From NCBI RefSeq assembly GCF_030272615.1, contig NC_081409.1, forward strand, positions 650,102,468 to 650,166,467: a DNA stretch of 64,000 nucleotides. The letters are read 5' to 3'. The notes beneath the pieces are model-generated. The model was not told where the DNA came from, searched no databases, and saw only the letters and a program-made list of their open reading frames with translations. Source of the stretch: Cryptomeria japonica (lineage: Eukaryota > Streptophyta > Pinopsida > Cupressales > Cupressaceae). Positions 46,188-57,390 of this stretch are shown piece by piece. The position numbers and the translations under genes are program-made. Within the stretch, counting starts at the first letter, position 1, and each line of letters starts with the position of its first letter.

Positions 46188-47479
46188 TGTAGATGTATAA
46201 ATCTGACCACTTTCCTAAATAAATATTTAATATTTATTTTAACCCCATTCCCCCTATTAATTAAATTCTATTTAATTAATTTCTTCGTTTTCATTTATTT
46301 GATTAAATAAATTACTCAATTTATTTATTTAAATTTACCTAAACCTTTTCTACCCTTTAATTAAATAAATCACTTATTTAATTAATTCCCCTCTCATTTT
46401 TAATTAAATTTACATTTAATTAAATTGATCGTTGCAAATAAATAAATCTAATTTATTTATAAAATCCTCCCACTTGTATTTATGCAAGTTACATCTATTT
46501 TGGTTGAAATAAAGTAATTTTATTTTAATTAAAATCTTTTTCCCTCATCCACTTGCATTTTCCTACATCTCCCACTTGTCTCCTAAACCCCTTCTAGATT
46601 CTTCTAATCACTTCCAATTTAGCCTAATTCATCTCCTAATTATTGTCACATTCCTAAGCAAAGAGGTGTCACTTCTCAAAGCCTCCAAAGTCTTCAATAA
46701 CCATTGAAGGCTTTATGTCTTCAAATGGTTAACCTCTAAAAGTCTTCCAAACTATTAAGGCTCTTCCATAACCAGTTATGGTTAACTCACCTTTGACCTT
46801 TGGTTAGAGAATTTCCTCTAACTTAACAATCCTTTTGACTCAAGGGTCTCATCAAACATTCATGGCTTTAACCTTGGTTATCCTATTAACCCTTGCACAA
46901 GAGTTTACCCCTTGGGTAAAACCTTTATCTAATGGATAACTCTAACCTAACCTTAACCCTTATCTCCTAGGGTAACCTTCATGTCTTCTTAAGAATTTAA
47001 TACTTTTTGCATCTCCTCTCAAACAACCTCTTGTTGACAATTGTCACCATTTCATTGGTGAAAATTGTAAACATGGATTGATTAACTTTCAATCCTAGCC
47101 CTTGTTAAGATTATTCAATCTTAACCATCCATTGTCCAAATTTCCCTATAAATAGAGCTCTCATTCCTCATATTTATATCATCCAAGTTTCACGCATCTA
47201 CATTATAGTCCAATTTATTAAGCATTTTAACCTCTACTTGTTAAAATATCATCATAAATATTTAAAAGCATTTCATTTCCATATCATAGAATATTCATGC
47301 TAGGCTAGCATATCATGTTAGGATAATTTGTTAATATTTTACCATATCATTATCTTCATCATCGTAGTTTTAACATATCATATATGTCTTATAATGCATT
47401 CATGCATATAGGTCAAATATCACTCGTTCTTTGAGTTGTCATTTCTAAGTCATTTGCTCAATGATCTGAGAACAAAACA
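46188..47479 (+). repeat. Element D 3' LTR (end approximate)
   Basis: It begins TGTAGATGTATAAATCTGAC and aligns loosely with E's LTR: AT-rich palindromes, CACTTGCATTTTCCTACA, CCCCTTCTAGATTCTTCTAA, TATTGTCACATTCCTAAGCA, and TATAAATAG at 47147. No second copy is in view, so the right end near 47479 is a guess from E's TATA-to-end distance and a CA. Confidence 0.6.
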
Positions 47480-48770
47480 TTGACTTTAAGGATCCCATGA
47501 GATAGATGGTGTAGGAGCACCTAGGACTTAGGCTTATAGTCCTTCCACAATTTTGGCTTGTACTGACCTTAGCCAAGTCAGGTTCCTAATAAGGAATCCA
47601 TGAGGGTCCAAGGTGTGTGTGATGTTTGATTTGAGTCAAGTGTAGGCCTAGTTGAGTTGGTTTTCTTCCTAGGTTTGCACTTTGTGAATAGGTAGTAGTT
47701 TGAATAGTTGAAGTGGCCTTATTGATGGTCAAAAGTGGCATAACTTGGTGTGATCATTAGAGAGGCTTAGAATGGTCTTAGGAATGTTTAAAAAGTCATG
47801 AGTAATGACTTGAGATAGGTTGTTTAGGTTGGAAAAGCAAAATGTGGAAAGTTGTAATGACACCCCTTGGGAAATTGAACTAGTTCAATTAGTTCATATA
47901 CTTGCACCAAGAGTCTCTTTGGTGTGTGGGTTTTTTGATCTTGAGTTATTCATTTTGGTCACCACATTTTCCCGCATACACCTAGTATAAGGTATAATAG
48001 GACTAGTATGTTGAGTGGAGTGCAACATGAGTAGATGTAGCTAATACTTCGGTAATGTTTTCTTATCTGGTTACCAAGCATCATGAGGACACAACCTCTG
48101 TGGGAGGTTTTCATGACAACCCCGTATTTGAATGTTGGAGTTGATATTGAGCCTCACAACTCCCAAGAATCACTTACAATAAAAACACCAATCACATCTA
48201 GAGAGGAAAAGCTATGATTGCAAGCTATCCAAATTTGAGATTTGATCTAGAAAAACATTTGATATTGAAATGAATATGAATTAAACTAGATTAACTAGAT
48301 TACATTGTACACTAATGAATGTTTATAAAAGCATAAAGTAAAAGGAGACCTAATTAATAATTTACTAATAAATTAGGTGATTGTCTATTTTACTCCAACA
48401 TTATATACCTATTATGAAATTTTTTATTTGAAGTACAATTATGCTAGAATGATTATTACTATTGATATTTGGCGTAACTTTCTAGTTTAATAAAATGATC
48501 ATAATCATTATCTATAATGGTGTAGTTGCATATGCATATTATATTTTTTATGTTAAATAAGTTCATGTAATTTGTTTTTCAATGTAATCTTTAAGTTTAA
48601 ATGTCTATAGGTCACAGTTCATTTGATTCATTTTATTTAAAATGTTTAAAACATATTTGTACAATGCTTCATCTTGTTTGTGGCATACATTGTATATGAA
48701 CTTGTTTTAAAGTCAATTTAATGTACACACACACACATATATATTCATATATTTAACATCACATCTAGAT
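47480..48770. other. Unassigned AT-rich sequence
   Basis: I see no gene. An (AC)n(AT)n microsatellite lies at about 48723-48750. GTGGGAGGTTTTCATGACAA near 48100 looks like repeat-derived DNA, but I cannot name it. Confidence 0.5.
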
Positions 48771-49586
48771 ATGGCTTCTAGTAGTTCACAACATTTTTCT
48801 TCTGAGCTAAATGTGGATCTTGATCCTCAGCAAACCTCACGTAGGTCTGAGACTCTTGAGAGTACTCCTAAGAATTCAGAGAATGCTCGTACTCAGACTA
48901 TTTTGAGAATGCAATCCTCTCTAGTACAGTTACAACGAACTTTAAATAACACTTATGTGTTGGCCAATAGGGATAAATTAGAACGTATTAGAGATGAGCT
49001 AACGTGTATGATTGAGCTTGCTCAATCATACAACCCATATGATGACATTAAGCATTTTTATAGGACTTTATCTCACACTGTCTATGGCACAGTTAAATGG
49101 AAAACAATAGATAGAGATGTTTCTGCAGTGAATGTGAAATCCATGTTCCCATTTTACATGGAAATGGCTATAGTTAGAGGATATCGGGTCACTAGATGTG
49201 AGGATCCTATTGTTGCACCATTCATATATCCTAGACGATTGGCGACACATCATAGGTGGCCACAGAAGGATGAGCTACCACAGTATTTTTGCAAATAATT
49301 GTATGTAGAATTTCATCTAGGATATGATGTTGATTACACAAACTTTCCACGACATGCTGGGCAAGGTAGGGGCAAATTTGCAGACAGTTTTAAACACCAT
49401 GATACACAACCCCCTAGTAAGAGGGTAATGGTGGGTCAGAACCTTTCATTTTTTCTGAAAGGTTTGGATTTGGTCACAGGTGGTGCTGGTGATATGGAAG
49501 CTGAGGAGGCATGCATTGGCATGTATTCTAGCATTTCCAACACTGCTACTCAGGTTGATGAGATATTTACATTAGTAGCAAGATAA
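48771..49586 (+). pseudogene. Unknown 271-codon frame with one internal stop
   Basis: I do not recognise it. It starts MASSSSQHFSSELNVDLDPQ at 48771, Ser/Gln-rich at first; residues 45-90 look helical (LVQLQRTLNNTYVLANRDKL, IRDELTCMIELAQ), then KHFYRTLSHTVYGTVKW, and FPFYMEMAIVRGYRVTRCED. A TAA at 49296-49298 is followed in frame by LYVEFHLGYDVDYTNFPRHA and KRVMVGQNLSFFLKGLDLVT, ending at 49586. One stop in 816 bp and an ATG start suggest real coding history. No membrane segment or zinc motif. A decayed copia RT lies just downstream, but a link is unproven. Confidence 0.5.
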
Positions 49587-49689
49587 AAGACCCTTATAAT
49601 GGCGGTTTAACTAACAACTCAAAAGAAATAGAACATACATCACATGGATGTAAAGATTTCCTTTTTAAATAGGTAAGTAGAAGAGGAAG

Positions 49690-50430
49690 TCTAAGTCCAA
49701 ACAACCAAAAAGTTTTGAAGTGGAAGAAGTATTTCTATGCCCTTAAGTGAGCACCAAGAATATGATATGCTAAGATTGATAGATATTTTCAATATAATAT
49801 ACGTTTATATGTTGATAATTTGTTGTATATAAGTAACAATTCTAAAATGAAATATAAGTTCGAAATTGTTACAATGAATTACTTTAGAATTAAATATTAA
49901 GATCTCATACAATACTTTCTAACAATGGCGGTCCATAAAAAATGGACTTTTCATTTGTAAAACAACATATGCAAAAGATATGTAGAAAAAACTCAATATG
50001 GTTGATTGTTACCAATCTCTACTCAAAATACTCATGGAGTTGTACTTTGTTGAGAGGATGATGCTGAAATAATTGATGAAACAACTTAAAAAGAATGTTG
50101 GAAGTTGAATTGTTTTTGTTCAAAAAAACCTAGATATTGCTTCTTTTGTTTCTTTTATTTTAAGGTATATAAATCATATAAATATAATTAAAGAAGATAT
50201 TGAGATATTTCAATATGTAAAAAGTAAATGGGTGTTAATATTCAACAATATGTTTCTAAAATATTTGAATTTCTTGACTTTAGTGATTCTAATTGGAGAT
50301 GTAGTTTGGATGACCAGAAATTTGCATCCAATAATTATTTTTCACTTCATTTAAATTTCTTCGTGAAAATAAAGAAAGAAAAGTTTGGTTGCTTTTTTAT
50401 CTATAATCGTCATTTTTGCAAGTACACAAA
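49690..50430 (+). pseudogene. Degenerate copia RT / RNase H remnant
   Basis: Read across several frames: YALK, stop, APRI (cf. YGLKQAPR) with YAKIDRYFQ near 49740; LYVDNLLYISNN near 49810 (the YVDD motif with Asn for the last Asp); CKTTYAKDM near 49965; and FLDFSDSNWRCSLDDQKF near 50270 (the copia RNase H motif normally DSDWAGDLDDRKS). Spacing and order fit copia pol. No LTRs seen. Confidence 0.68.
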
Positions 50431-50500
50431 CACTATTGCTCCAAAAGTAAGTTTTAGAAAATATTGAAAAAAAATAAATTTAACCTACCATAATTCTGTC

Positions 50501-50676
50501 ATAACATGAGTGCAATTAAATATGCCAAAAAGTCAAGAAACCTATCCAAAGACTCGAGCACATCTTACAGATATATTTTTATAGTTGCATAACATGAGTG
50601 CAATTATGTTTGCCAAGAAGCCAAGAAACCTATACAAAGAATCGAGAACATCTTACAGATATATTTACATAAGTGC
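50501..50676. repeat. 88-bp tandem duplication
   Basis: ATAACATGAGTGCAATTA starts at 50501 and 50589; the units continue through GCCAAGAAACC-like and ACATCTTACAGATATATTT phrases and differ at several bases. Confidence 0.8.
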
Positions 50677-52015
50677 TTCCAAAAATTCAATTATTAAAGA
50701 TCCGAGACCATCTTTTGTGTGCACTCAACGTCAAAGAAAAGTATGTTTATAAGTGATGTTGCTACACAATTGAAATTTAAACAAACAATTTTCACATGAA
50801 ATATTTTAAAAAGCTACTAATAAACACTAGTTCCAATGCTTTTTTGAGTGCTTTATCTGCCAATTTGAAAGCTGTGTAATTAAAGAATGAAATACAATTT
50901 TTCAATTGTACACCAAGAAGGAAGTTAGTAAATAGAGAAAAAGGTTTGTGATTTCAGAGCAGCAATACAGTCTTTTGTTTCAAGAATTCTGAGCAATTCA
51001 GTTTCTGCTGTCTATTATGATTTATTTTGTATATCGAATACTCAATGCTGTAAGCATTTTTTTTGGTGGTACGATTTGCTCTCAGACGACTCAAGGAACA
51101 GTGAGTGTATATTTGATCTATTTTTCTGAATTTTCAATGTTGTAAATTCTTTTTGCTGTTAGAATTTATCTTCTATTGGTTTGAGCAGTAAGAGATGAGC
51201 AAAATCTTCAGTTTAGGCATCACTCTAAAAGTCAAAATCAGAAAGATATTAATGACATTATCTATTTTTTACTTCAAGCTCAGATGACTGGATCATGGAT
51301 GACCAACTACCTATTTATTCCAGTAAATTTTAACATTTCTAAGCATTCAAGAGGTACTGGAAAACAAAAGAAAGAATTTCTACTCTGTTGTCAATAATAG
51401 ATTAAGATATTGAACTCGGCACCATGATATCGAGTCAAGCATTATATGCCTAGCACAGCATATCACAGGCTTTTGCCAACAACTTATTGAAAATTTCAAA
51501 TTAAAGTTATTCAATTTAACATAAAAACTTTTTGGAAATATATTCGCTTACTTTTAAAATACCAAAATTTTATCACCGAAAATTCTAGCACATGATTCAA
51601 ATTTATAAGAAAAAAAATTAAAAAATATTCTTATGCTTTGGCTTCTTTAAATGTTGAAGTCTGCTCTTTACAAGTAAGGGTATTATAAGGGCAACCATAA
51701 GACGCTCTGAAATATGCACTTAGATCCATTTTCAATCTATAAATTATTTTCAATTTAATTAAATCCTATTAAAAAAAAATGAGCATGGTAGCTTCAATGG
51801 AATTTTTAGATTTCCTAAGAATTAAGTTTGATACGTATGATCTGGTTAATAGAGTTCAACTTCACGAACTTTACAGTGCCTTAAACGAGTTACAGAAACA
51901 CAGAGACCATAGAATGCCCTCGAATTCAAGACAGGCTGCACACACAAGTCACTTGATTAAAAAAAATTCTTTTGAGGTAAAGAAGAATAGTTAGGAGAAG
52001 ATATCATCATGAAAA
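50677..52015. other. Unassigned AT-rich sequence
   Basis: No supported gene. A 71-codon open stretch at 51779-51994 has no recognisable motif. Confidence 0.5.
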
Positions 52016-52278
52016 TTACGTGAGATTAAGGGTGAGATTAAAGTTAGTTTGAGACAGATCTTGTTGAGTTGCAGCGTATGTTTCCAATATATCACTGGCT
52101 TCTTCCATGATGTCAATATCAAGGTGGGATGCCTTGTGACTTCTACTAATCTGCATCATATTTAGAATTCCATTCTGGTCAAAAGCAAAAGAAAGATTAT
52201 GATGGCAGTGAGTAGAAGGATAGGACAGTTTGTTACTTTTTTATTCAGCTCAGCGTTTTCCAGTTTGAGTGACTTTTC
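52016..52278 (-). pseudogene. Last two exons of a MIKC-type MADS-box gene (fragment)
   Basis: On the minus strand, TTAACGCAG precedes a 42-bp exon (52278-52237) coding EKSLKLENAELNKK, then a GT...AG intron of 62 bp (52236-52175, ending TTTTGCTTTTGACCAG), then a 159-bp terminal exon (52174-52016) in phase, from NGILNMMQISRSHKASHLD to NFNLTLNLT and TAA. A 42-bp exon with pattern EK.L..EN..L..K is typical of the end of the K domain in MIKC MADS-box transcription factors, and short variable C-termini are usual. No stop or frameshift. I did not find the upstream K-domain or MADS exons within the 2.5 kb above, so it is a fragment, an unusually long-intron gene, or, less likely, chance. Confidence 0.5.
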
Positions 52279-52577
52279 CTGCGTTAAAAGTAAAATCATT
52301 AGTCATAAAATAAAGCAACTTCAGTGCAGGTGTGATTTATAGAAGCTCTTCTTATGCATTGTATAGCAATTCCAATTTAAGATGCAAAACATATCAAAAG
52401 AAAATCAGATTAAGCTAAAATGTGATTTAGTACATGATCGATTTCAGAGATGTCAAAACCCACCCGAATCTATTAGAGGAATCCTCAAGATCAGTTGACA
52501 AAACCACCCTCTTCGTCTATTCCAAAAAAGGCTATTCGTGGAAGTTTAAAAGATTGCATATAAAAAACGGATTTTTA

Positions 52578-52601
52578 ATATATATATATATATATATATA
52601 A
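52578..52601. repeat. (TA)n microsatellite
   Basis: Twelve uninterrupted TA repeats. Confidence 0.95.
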
Positions 52602-53115
52602 TTAATTTTAAAAATAAAAATTATAAAACATATATCTCTATAAAAATTTTAAACATTCTTTGATTTCATTCTTTCATTTTAAAATAATTTGTATAAAACA
52701 TTTCACACAATAAGTATAATAAAATCAGGAGGACAAAAATAAATTTGTGTGATATTTAACTTGGCTTACAAAAATTGCAAATTAATGTAAACTCCAGCTT
52801 GGACTTTATTGGCATTTATAAACTAATGTAAACTCCATCTAGAAGTTGGGGAAGTTTTTATTTAAATTTTAACGGCAACTGCTAGAAAAATGAAAATCGC
52901 GGGTGAAACGGCCGTAACGGAAACCCGTTTCTACTGTCGAAACGCGAAACGGAAGTCTCCCGTCGCGTTTCTGGTAACTAGGTCTCGAAGTCAATGTGGC
53001 AAAGACATTACAAAAACCAGTAAAATTTGTAGAACCAGTTCCTAAATGACCCAGAACAAGAATTGCAAACTACTGAAACACATACCAAACCTGCAACAGA
53101 AAAGGCTGCCCATTG

Positions 53116-53320
53116 AATTTCATACCTCAGATACAGTATGAGTGTTGAATCAGATCAAGACATTGGGTAGTCCTCAAATCAGCCTCAGAGAAAGACTTAG
53201 GAAATGTATGAGTTTGAATTTCATACTTCAGATAGTGTATGAGTGTTGAATCAGATCAAGACATTGGATAGTCCTCAAATCAGCCTCAGAGCAAGACTTT
53301 GGAAATGTATGAGTTTTGAA
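53116..53320. repeat. 100-bp tandem duplication
   Basis: GTATGAGTGTTGAATCAGAT at 53136 and 53236; each unit continues with CCTCAAATCAGCCTCAGAG. A third partial copy begins near 53306. Confidence 0.85.
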
Positions 53321-54379
53321 TCAGATCAAGACAGAGGCTAAAAGCTCATTGAACCCTATCATGCAGGACGACGTGCTGAATGATTTCACAAGACAATCCA
53401 TAACCAATCAAAATTACTAGAGAGAGTACAAATTAGAGGTCAGGGACTTGAGATGGTCAAAAATTGTCTAAGGTATGAAAAAATGGTAGAGACAATTCTA
53501 ATAAGTCACTTCTACAGATTTGCTAAACTGACTTAAGTATCAAAGAGATAGAGAAAACTCCAGAAAATCACTTTTCTTTTCCTGATTTTCCTAAACTAGA
53601 CTGAGGCAGGAAAAGTGGTAGAAGGTCACAAAGCATTTTTTTGGGTCCACTAAAAAAATCAAATTTCACGTGGCAAGAGTTCCTCATGCATGGACTTTCT
53701 AAATTATAAACCATTTTAAACTGGTTAAGTGCCTAGCGGTTAAATTTAGATGCAAATTTATCATCCTTCTTCACCACATTGATTCATTCATAGTAACCTC
53801 CAGCTGAATATTCATACAAAACAGTGATTCTAGGCAGACTCTCAGCAAGTTACAGGTTTAAAGGATCTGAAGGTAATTTTAGTAGATTTTTTATTTCGTA
53901 ATAAAGCGCCTAGGGTTTTCAACAATCTTGATGGAAACAAAAACAGGAGAAAATAACAAACTCAGAAATCATATTGAACATCATAGAACTTTACATTGAA
54001 TATTTCCTAGCAGCTCTGCGGAGCTGGGCTCTGCTGAGAGAGTGAGTAACAATTTGCATTACATCTTATATATAGCCAATATGAGGAGATTAAAATTGAT
54101 GTCTTAGTCTACACGGTAGTTGTGAGGATAAGAGAGCAATAAATAACAGATAAATATCTGGATTGTCAGCAGGGAGAGACATATAGAATGTAGTGGAAGC
54201 TGTTGCTTTAATGGCTGTGTTTGACGATTGATTTGGTGGGAGAAATTAATACTTACTAATACTCCCCTTTAATTTCTACCACAAATTCTAATTACATTCT
54301 TAGTCTCTTTCACTGATGCAGCATCTAAAATCTTTTAGATCTACAGATCGAACCTAGGATATCCCATGCAGCTATTGAG

Positions 54380-54545
54380 ACATAGTTTGTAGACTCGTGG
54401 GACTCGTCATAGACTCATCTAGGCTCGCGAATCTGTTGGCGGGCTAAGTCAACTCACCAAGGACTCACAATCTGAGTCCAGACGAGTCCTGGCACAAGAC
54501 TCACGAGTCCGACAAGAAGACTCGTGTCACAGCTCAACACACCCA
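54380..54545. repeat. GACTCG/GAGTC-rich cluster, possible hAT subterminal region
   Basis: About a dozen GACTCG, GACTCA or GAGTCC motifs in both orientations within 165 bp, roughly 330 bp upstream of the hAT BED finger. Plant hAT ends often carry such short repeated binding motifs for their transposase. I could not fix a terminal inverted repeat. Confidence 0.45.
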
Positions 54546-54869
54546 GGGAGAGTTAAAAAGTGTTTTTTTAAAATCTTTCACTCATTTGGCATTTGTATTT
54601 GCTCAAAACAGGTTTGTAGGGTTTGAAGAAGGATAGGAAACAAGATCAAAACAGCAAAAGAGATCTAGATAAAGATTTTTCTTCTTTTTTTTTCACTTCC
54701 ATGTTTTGAAAATCAAAAAAATCTTAAAAAACAAGGGATATGCTGCCAAAAAAAATTTCTATTTCCCTTCCTAACTTTTTCCTTATATTTTTTTTAAATG
54801 ATTCATTATCATTTTTTTTTTGTTGATTTTCCACAAAACCCTACTGATTTTTCTATTTTTTCATGTTAA

Positions 54870-55193
54870 AACAGCAATAGCAAGTTCAACTCCAACTCCA
54901 AGGGCAACCCCAAAGCCAAGAAGACAAAAAGACCAAAAGACAAAGCATGGAAGTATGGGATACCGAGAAACAAAGGGGAGGTCACTTGCGCCAAATGTAG
55001 CAAATGGATGACTAGTGGAATCAATAGATTAAAATACCACCTTGCACAAATACCTGGACAAGGTGTCGAGATATGTGACAAAATAACTCCGGAGATTGTT
55101 AGAGAGATGAAAGCCCTTCTTGCTGAGTATGATATGCAAAAGGAAGAAAGGCAAAAACCAAAAGAAACCATAGTAGTTGCTGTTGGGCAATAA
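54870..55193 (+). pseudogene. hAT transposase N-terminus: BED zinc finger
   Basis: The frame reads AWKYGIPRNKGEVTCAKCSK, then WMTSGINRLKYHLAQIPGQG, then CDKITPEIVREMKALLAEYD: a BED-type finger with CXXC and an H in the KYHLA helix, followed by the usual helical segment. BED fingers bind transposon ends. A TAA follows at about 55191, where foreign sequence interrupts. Ser/Pro/Lys-rich sequence lies upstream; the true start is not clear. Confidence 0.82.
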
Positions 55194-55195
55194 GG

Positions 55196-55810
55196 TGTTG
55201 TCCACTTTGCATAATAATGTTGTAATTGTAATATTTATTATGTGATGTTGCACATGGGCGTGTAACATGTAGAGATTCCCTTGGAATGTTCTCGGAGCCA
55301 CTTGATGAGTTGTATTATAACATTGGGATTATTATATTGTAATTATTTAATATTAAGGAAAATATTTAAAAAGGAAAAAACTTAGTACCCAATATTAAAT
55401 GTGGGGTCAAGGGGTAGGTAATCAAATGGTTTTGTGGCACATGGTTTTACTTTACCACTAGTTGTTTTTGTGTGAGTTTGGGTCTATAAAAGCAAGAACA
55501 TGTTTAGTGGTTAAGGTTGGCTACTAGATTTGGGCTATCATTGTATTGTCCTTTGGAGGTTTGCATTTGTGAAGCATGGTTTGGGATGTGAGGATTCATG
55601 CTTCGACACATGAGAATGCATTGGAGGGCTTGATGGTTCAAAGGTATTCATTGTAACTTTATATTGTTTTATGGTTGATTAATATAATGGAGTATGGATG
55701 CTTTTGGAGGCTGGGTTTTTCCCTTATTCTTGCGTTATCTTGTGGCTTGTCTATTTTGATCTTTGCATTATAGTGATTTCGTAAGCTTGTATGCATGTTT
55801 CTCTCATTGG
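55196..55810. repeat. Insertion in the hAT gene, possible solo LTR
   Basis: About 615 bp without coding similarity separates the BED part from the rest of the transposase. It starts TGTTGTCCACTTTGCATA and has TATAAAAGCAAGAAC near 55487, as an LTR might. I could not see a target duplication. An intron is the alternative. Confidence 0.35.
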
Positions 55811-57390
55811 TTATGTAGGAAATGGATTAAATATAAGTGGGTTTAAAACATTATTTCCTAACATTGCAATGAATCCCACATTGTCCACTTCAGGTCCCCT
55901 TGGTTACACTCGTGGAAGCCTAAATTTATGTCAACCACTTTCATCTTTTGGTGACAATGAGTGTGAGGCTATTGAGACTCCTCTTAGATCAGATCCTAAT
56001 TACTTTGTTCCACACAATGTTCCAAGAGGACAACCTTTACTTGAAGGTACATGATGGAAAAGAGAGAAGCATGAGCAAGCAAGGATAACAACAACAAACT
56101 TTTGGTATTATAATAATTTACCTCTCAATACGGTGAATAATCCATATTGACAAGGTTTGGTTAATGCATTTATAGTTGCAGGTAAGGGGTTTAAGGCCCC
56201 AACAGGTAGATACTTCAGTGGGCCATTGCTAGATCAAGTCGTCAAAAATACACAAGTTTTGGTTGATGATCAAAAAAGATATTGGAGGAGAAAATGATGC
56301 ATCATTTTATCAGATGGATGGACAGATGGATGAAATATGAATCTCCTCAACTTCTTGGTGGCTTCAAATGGTGCAATAGTATTCCTAAAGTCTTTTGATG
56401 TCTCAAAAGAAAATAAAAATGCAGAAACTTTGTGTAATCTATTGGATGGAGTGATCTAGGAAGTTGGAGTTGAAAATATTGTCCAAATTATCACAAGCTA
56501 CGCAGCTGCATATGTAGTTGCAGGTAGAATGCTTATGGAGAGGCACCTTACAATTACATGGAGTCCTTGTGTTGCACATTGCTTGGAATTATTGTTAGAG
56601 GATATTAGGAAGATTGGATGGGTGAAAAGGGTGGTTGAAGATGCAAAATGTGTCACCAAATTCATCTACAATCATACTTGGGTCCTTGCTTTAATGAAAA
56701 AACACACAAATGGCAAGGACCTTGTGCGCCATGGAGTGACATGATTTGCTAGCCACTTCCTCACTTTGCAAAGCATTATTGGTGTCATTCCTCATCTTAA
56801 GCAAATGTTTGTGTCAGATGCTTGGTTGGAGTCTACATACTCTAAAAGAGCTAAAGCGAAGAAGATTGTAAGCATTGTTTTTTATGAAGGGTTCACCAAA
56901 AGTGGAGAGGAGTTGATTGGGGTTAGTAACAAACACACATGTAAACTTTATGTACAAGATAATTTTTAGGGGTTCATTTTGTACTAATTTAAAATTTGTT
57001 TTCATTTTTTTAGGTGACAAAACCTTTAGTAAGGGTTCTTCATAAGGTGGATGGAGAGGGTCTATCAATGGGTTTCATTTATGAGGCCATGGATAGGGCC
57101 AAAGATGCCATTTCACATTACTATGACGAAAAATACAAGAAAATGTGAAATCCTTTGGTGCATCATTGATTGTAGGTGGACAAACAACCTCCACCAACCG
57201 ATACATACCTTCGCCTACTTCTTGAACCCGAAATTCTACTTCTTTAATTCTTTTAGGCCTTATGAGGAGGTCATGGTAGGTGTTGTTTCATGCATTGATA
57301 AGATGGCACCTAATTTTGAGTTGAGAGACAAGGTTCTTCATGCAGGGGCATCCTCAGTTATTGGCAATCTTGCATCAACCAAAAATATTT
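55811..57390 (+). pseudogene. hAT transposase DUF659 and following regions, broken
   Basis: After a Ser/Gly/Pro-rich linker (55811-56050), the DUF659 domain reads AFIVAGKGFKAPTGRYFSGP, ILSDGWTDG, LLNFLVASNGAIVFLKSFD, VGVENIVQIITSYAA, AGRMLMERHLTITWSPCVAH and CLELLLEDIRKIGWVKRVVE, then TKFIYNHTWVLALMKKHTNG. Stops at about 56054, 56296, 56336, 56458 and 56744. A GT...AG intron at 56922-57013 (TTCATTTTTTTAG acceptor) joins ELIG to VTKPLVRVLHKVDGE in frame. Then DAISHYYDEKYKK and PIHTFAYFLNPKFYF, broken by stops. The dimerisation domain is missing because element G interrupts near 57395. Confidence 0.85.

Larger units (their letters stand above)
18590..47479 (+). mobile_element. Element D: Ty3/gypsy Tat-type retrotransposon, interrupted by B and E
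   Basis: Plus-strand gag, protease, RT, two RNase H domains and integrase (18590-25174), a long 3' region with an antisense PMD frame and tandem repeats, element E inserted at 29508/29514, then more 3' sequence, a polypurine tract and a probable 3' LTR from 46188. Its 5' LTR and gag start are off the left edge behind B. Proteins and LTR resemble E but are clearly diverged, so D and E are sister families. D contains both B and E and is therefore older than either. Linking 18590-29508 with 45302-47479 is inference from strand, related LTR sequence and the E target duplication. The right end is approximate. Confidence 0.72.
52279..54379. other. Unassigned sequence upstream of the MADS-like exons
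   Basis: No exon or element recognised. It includes the TA microsatellite, a 100-bp tandem duplication and a short CpG-rich patch (about 52890-52985, GAAACGGCCGTAACGGAAAC) that stands out from the AT-rich surroundings. Confidence 0.45.

Noticed and set aside
51779-51994. 71-codon plus-strand frame
   Set aside because: No motif, no flanking structure and length within chance expectation.
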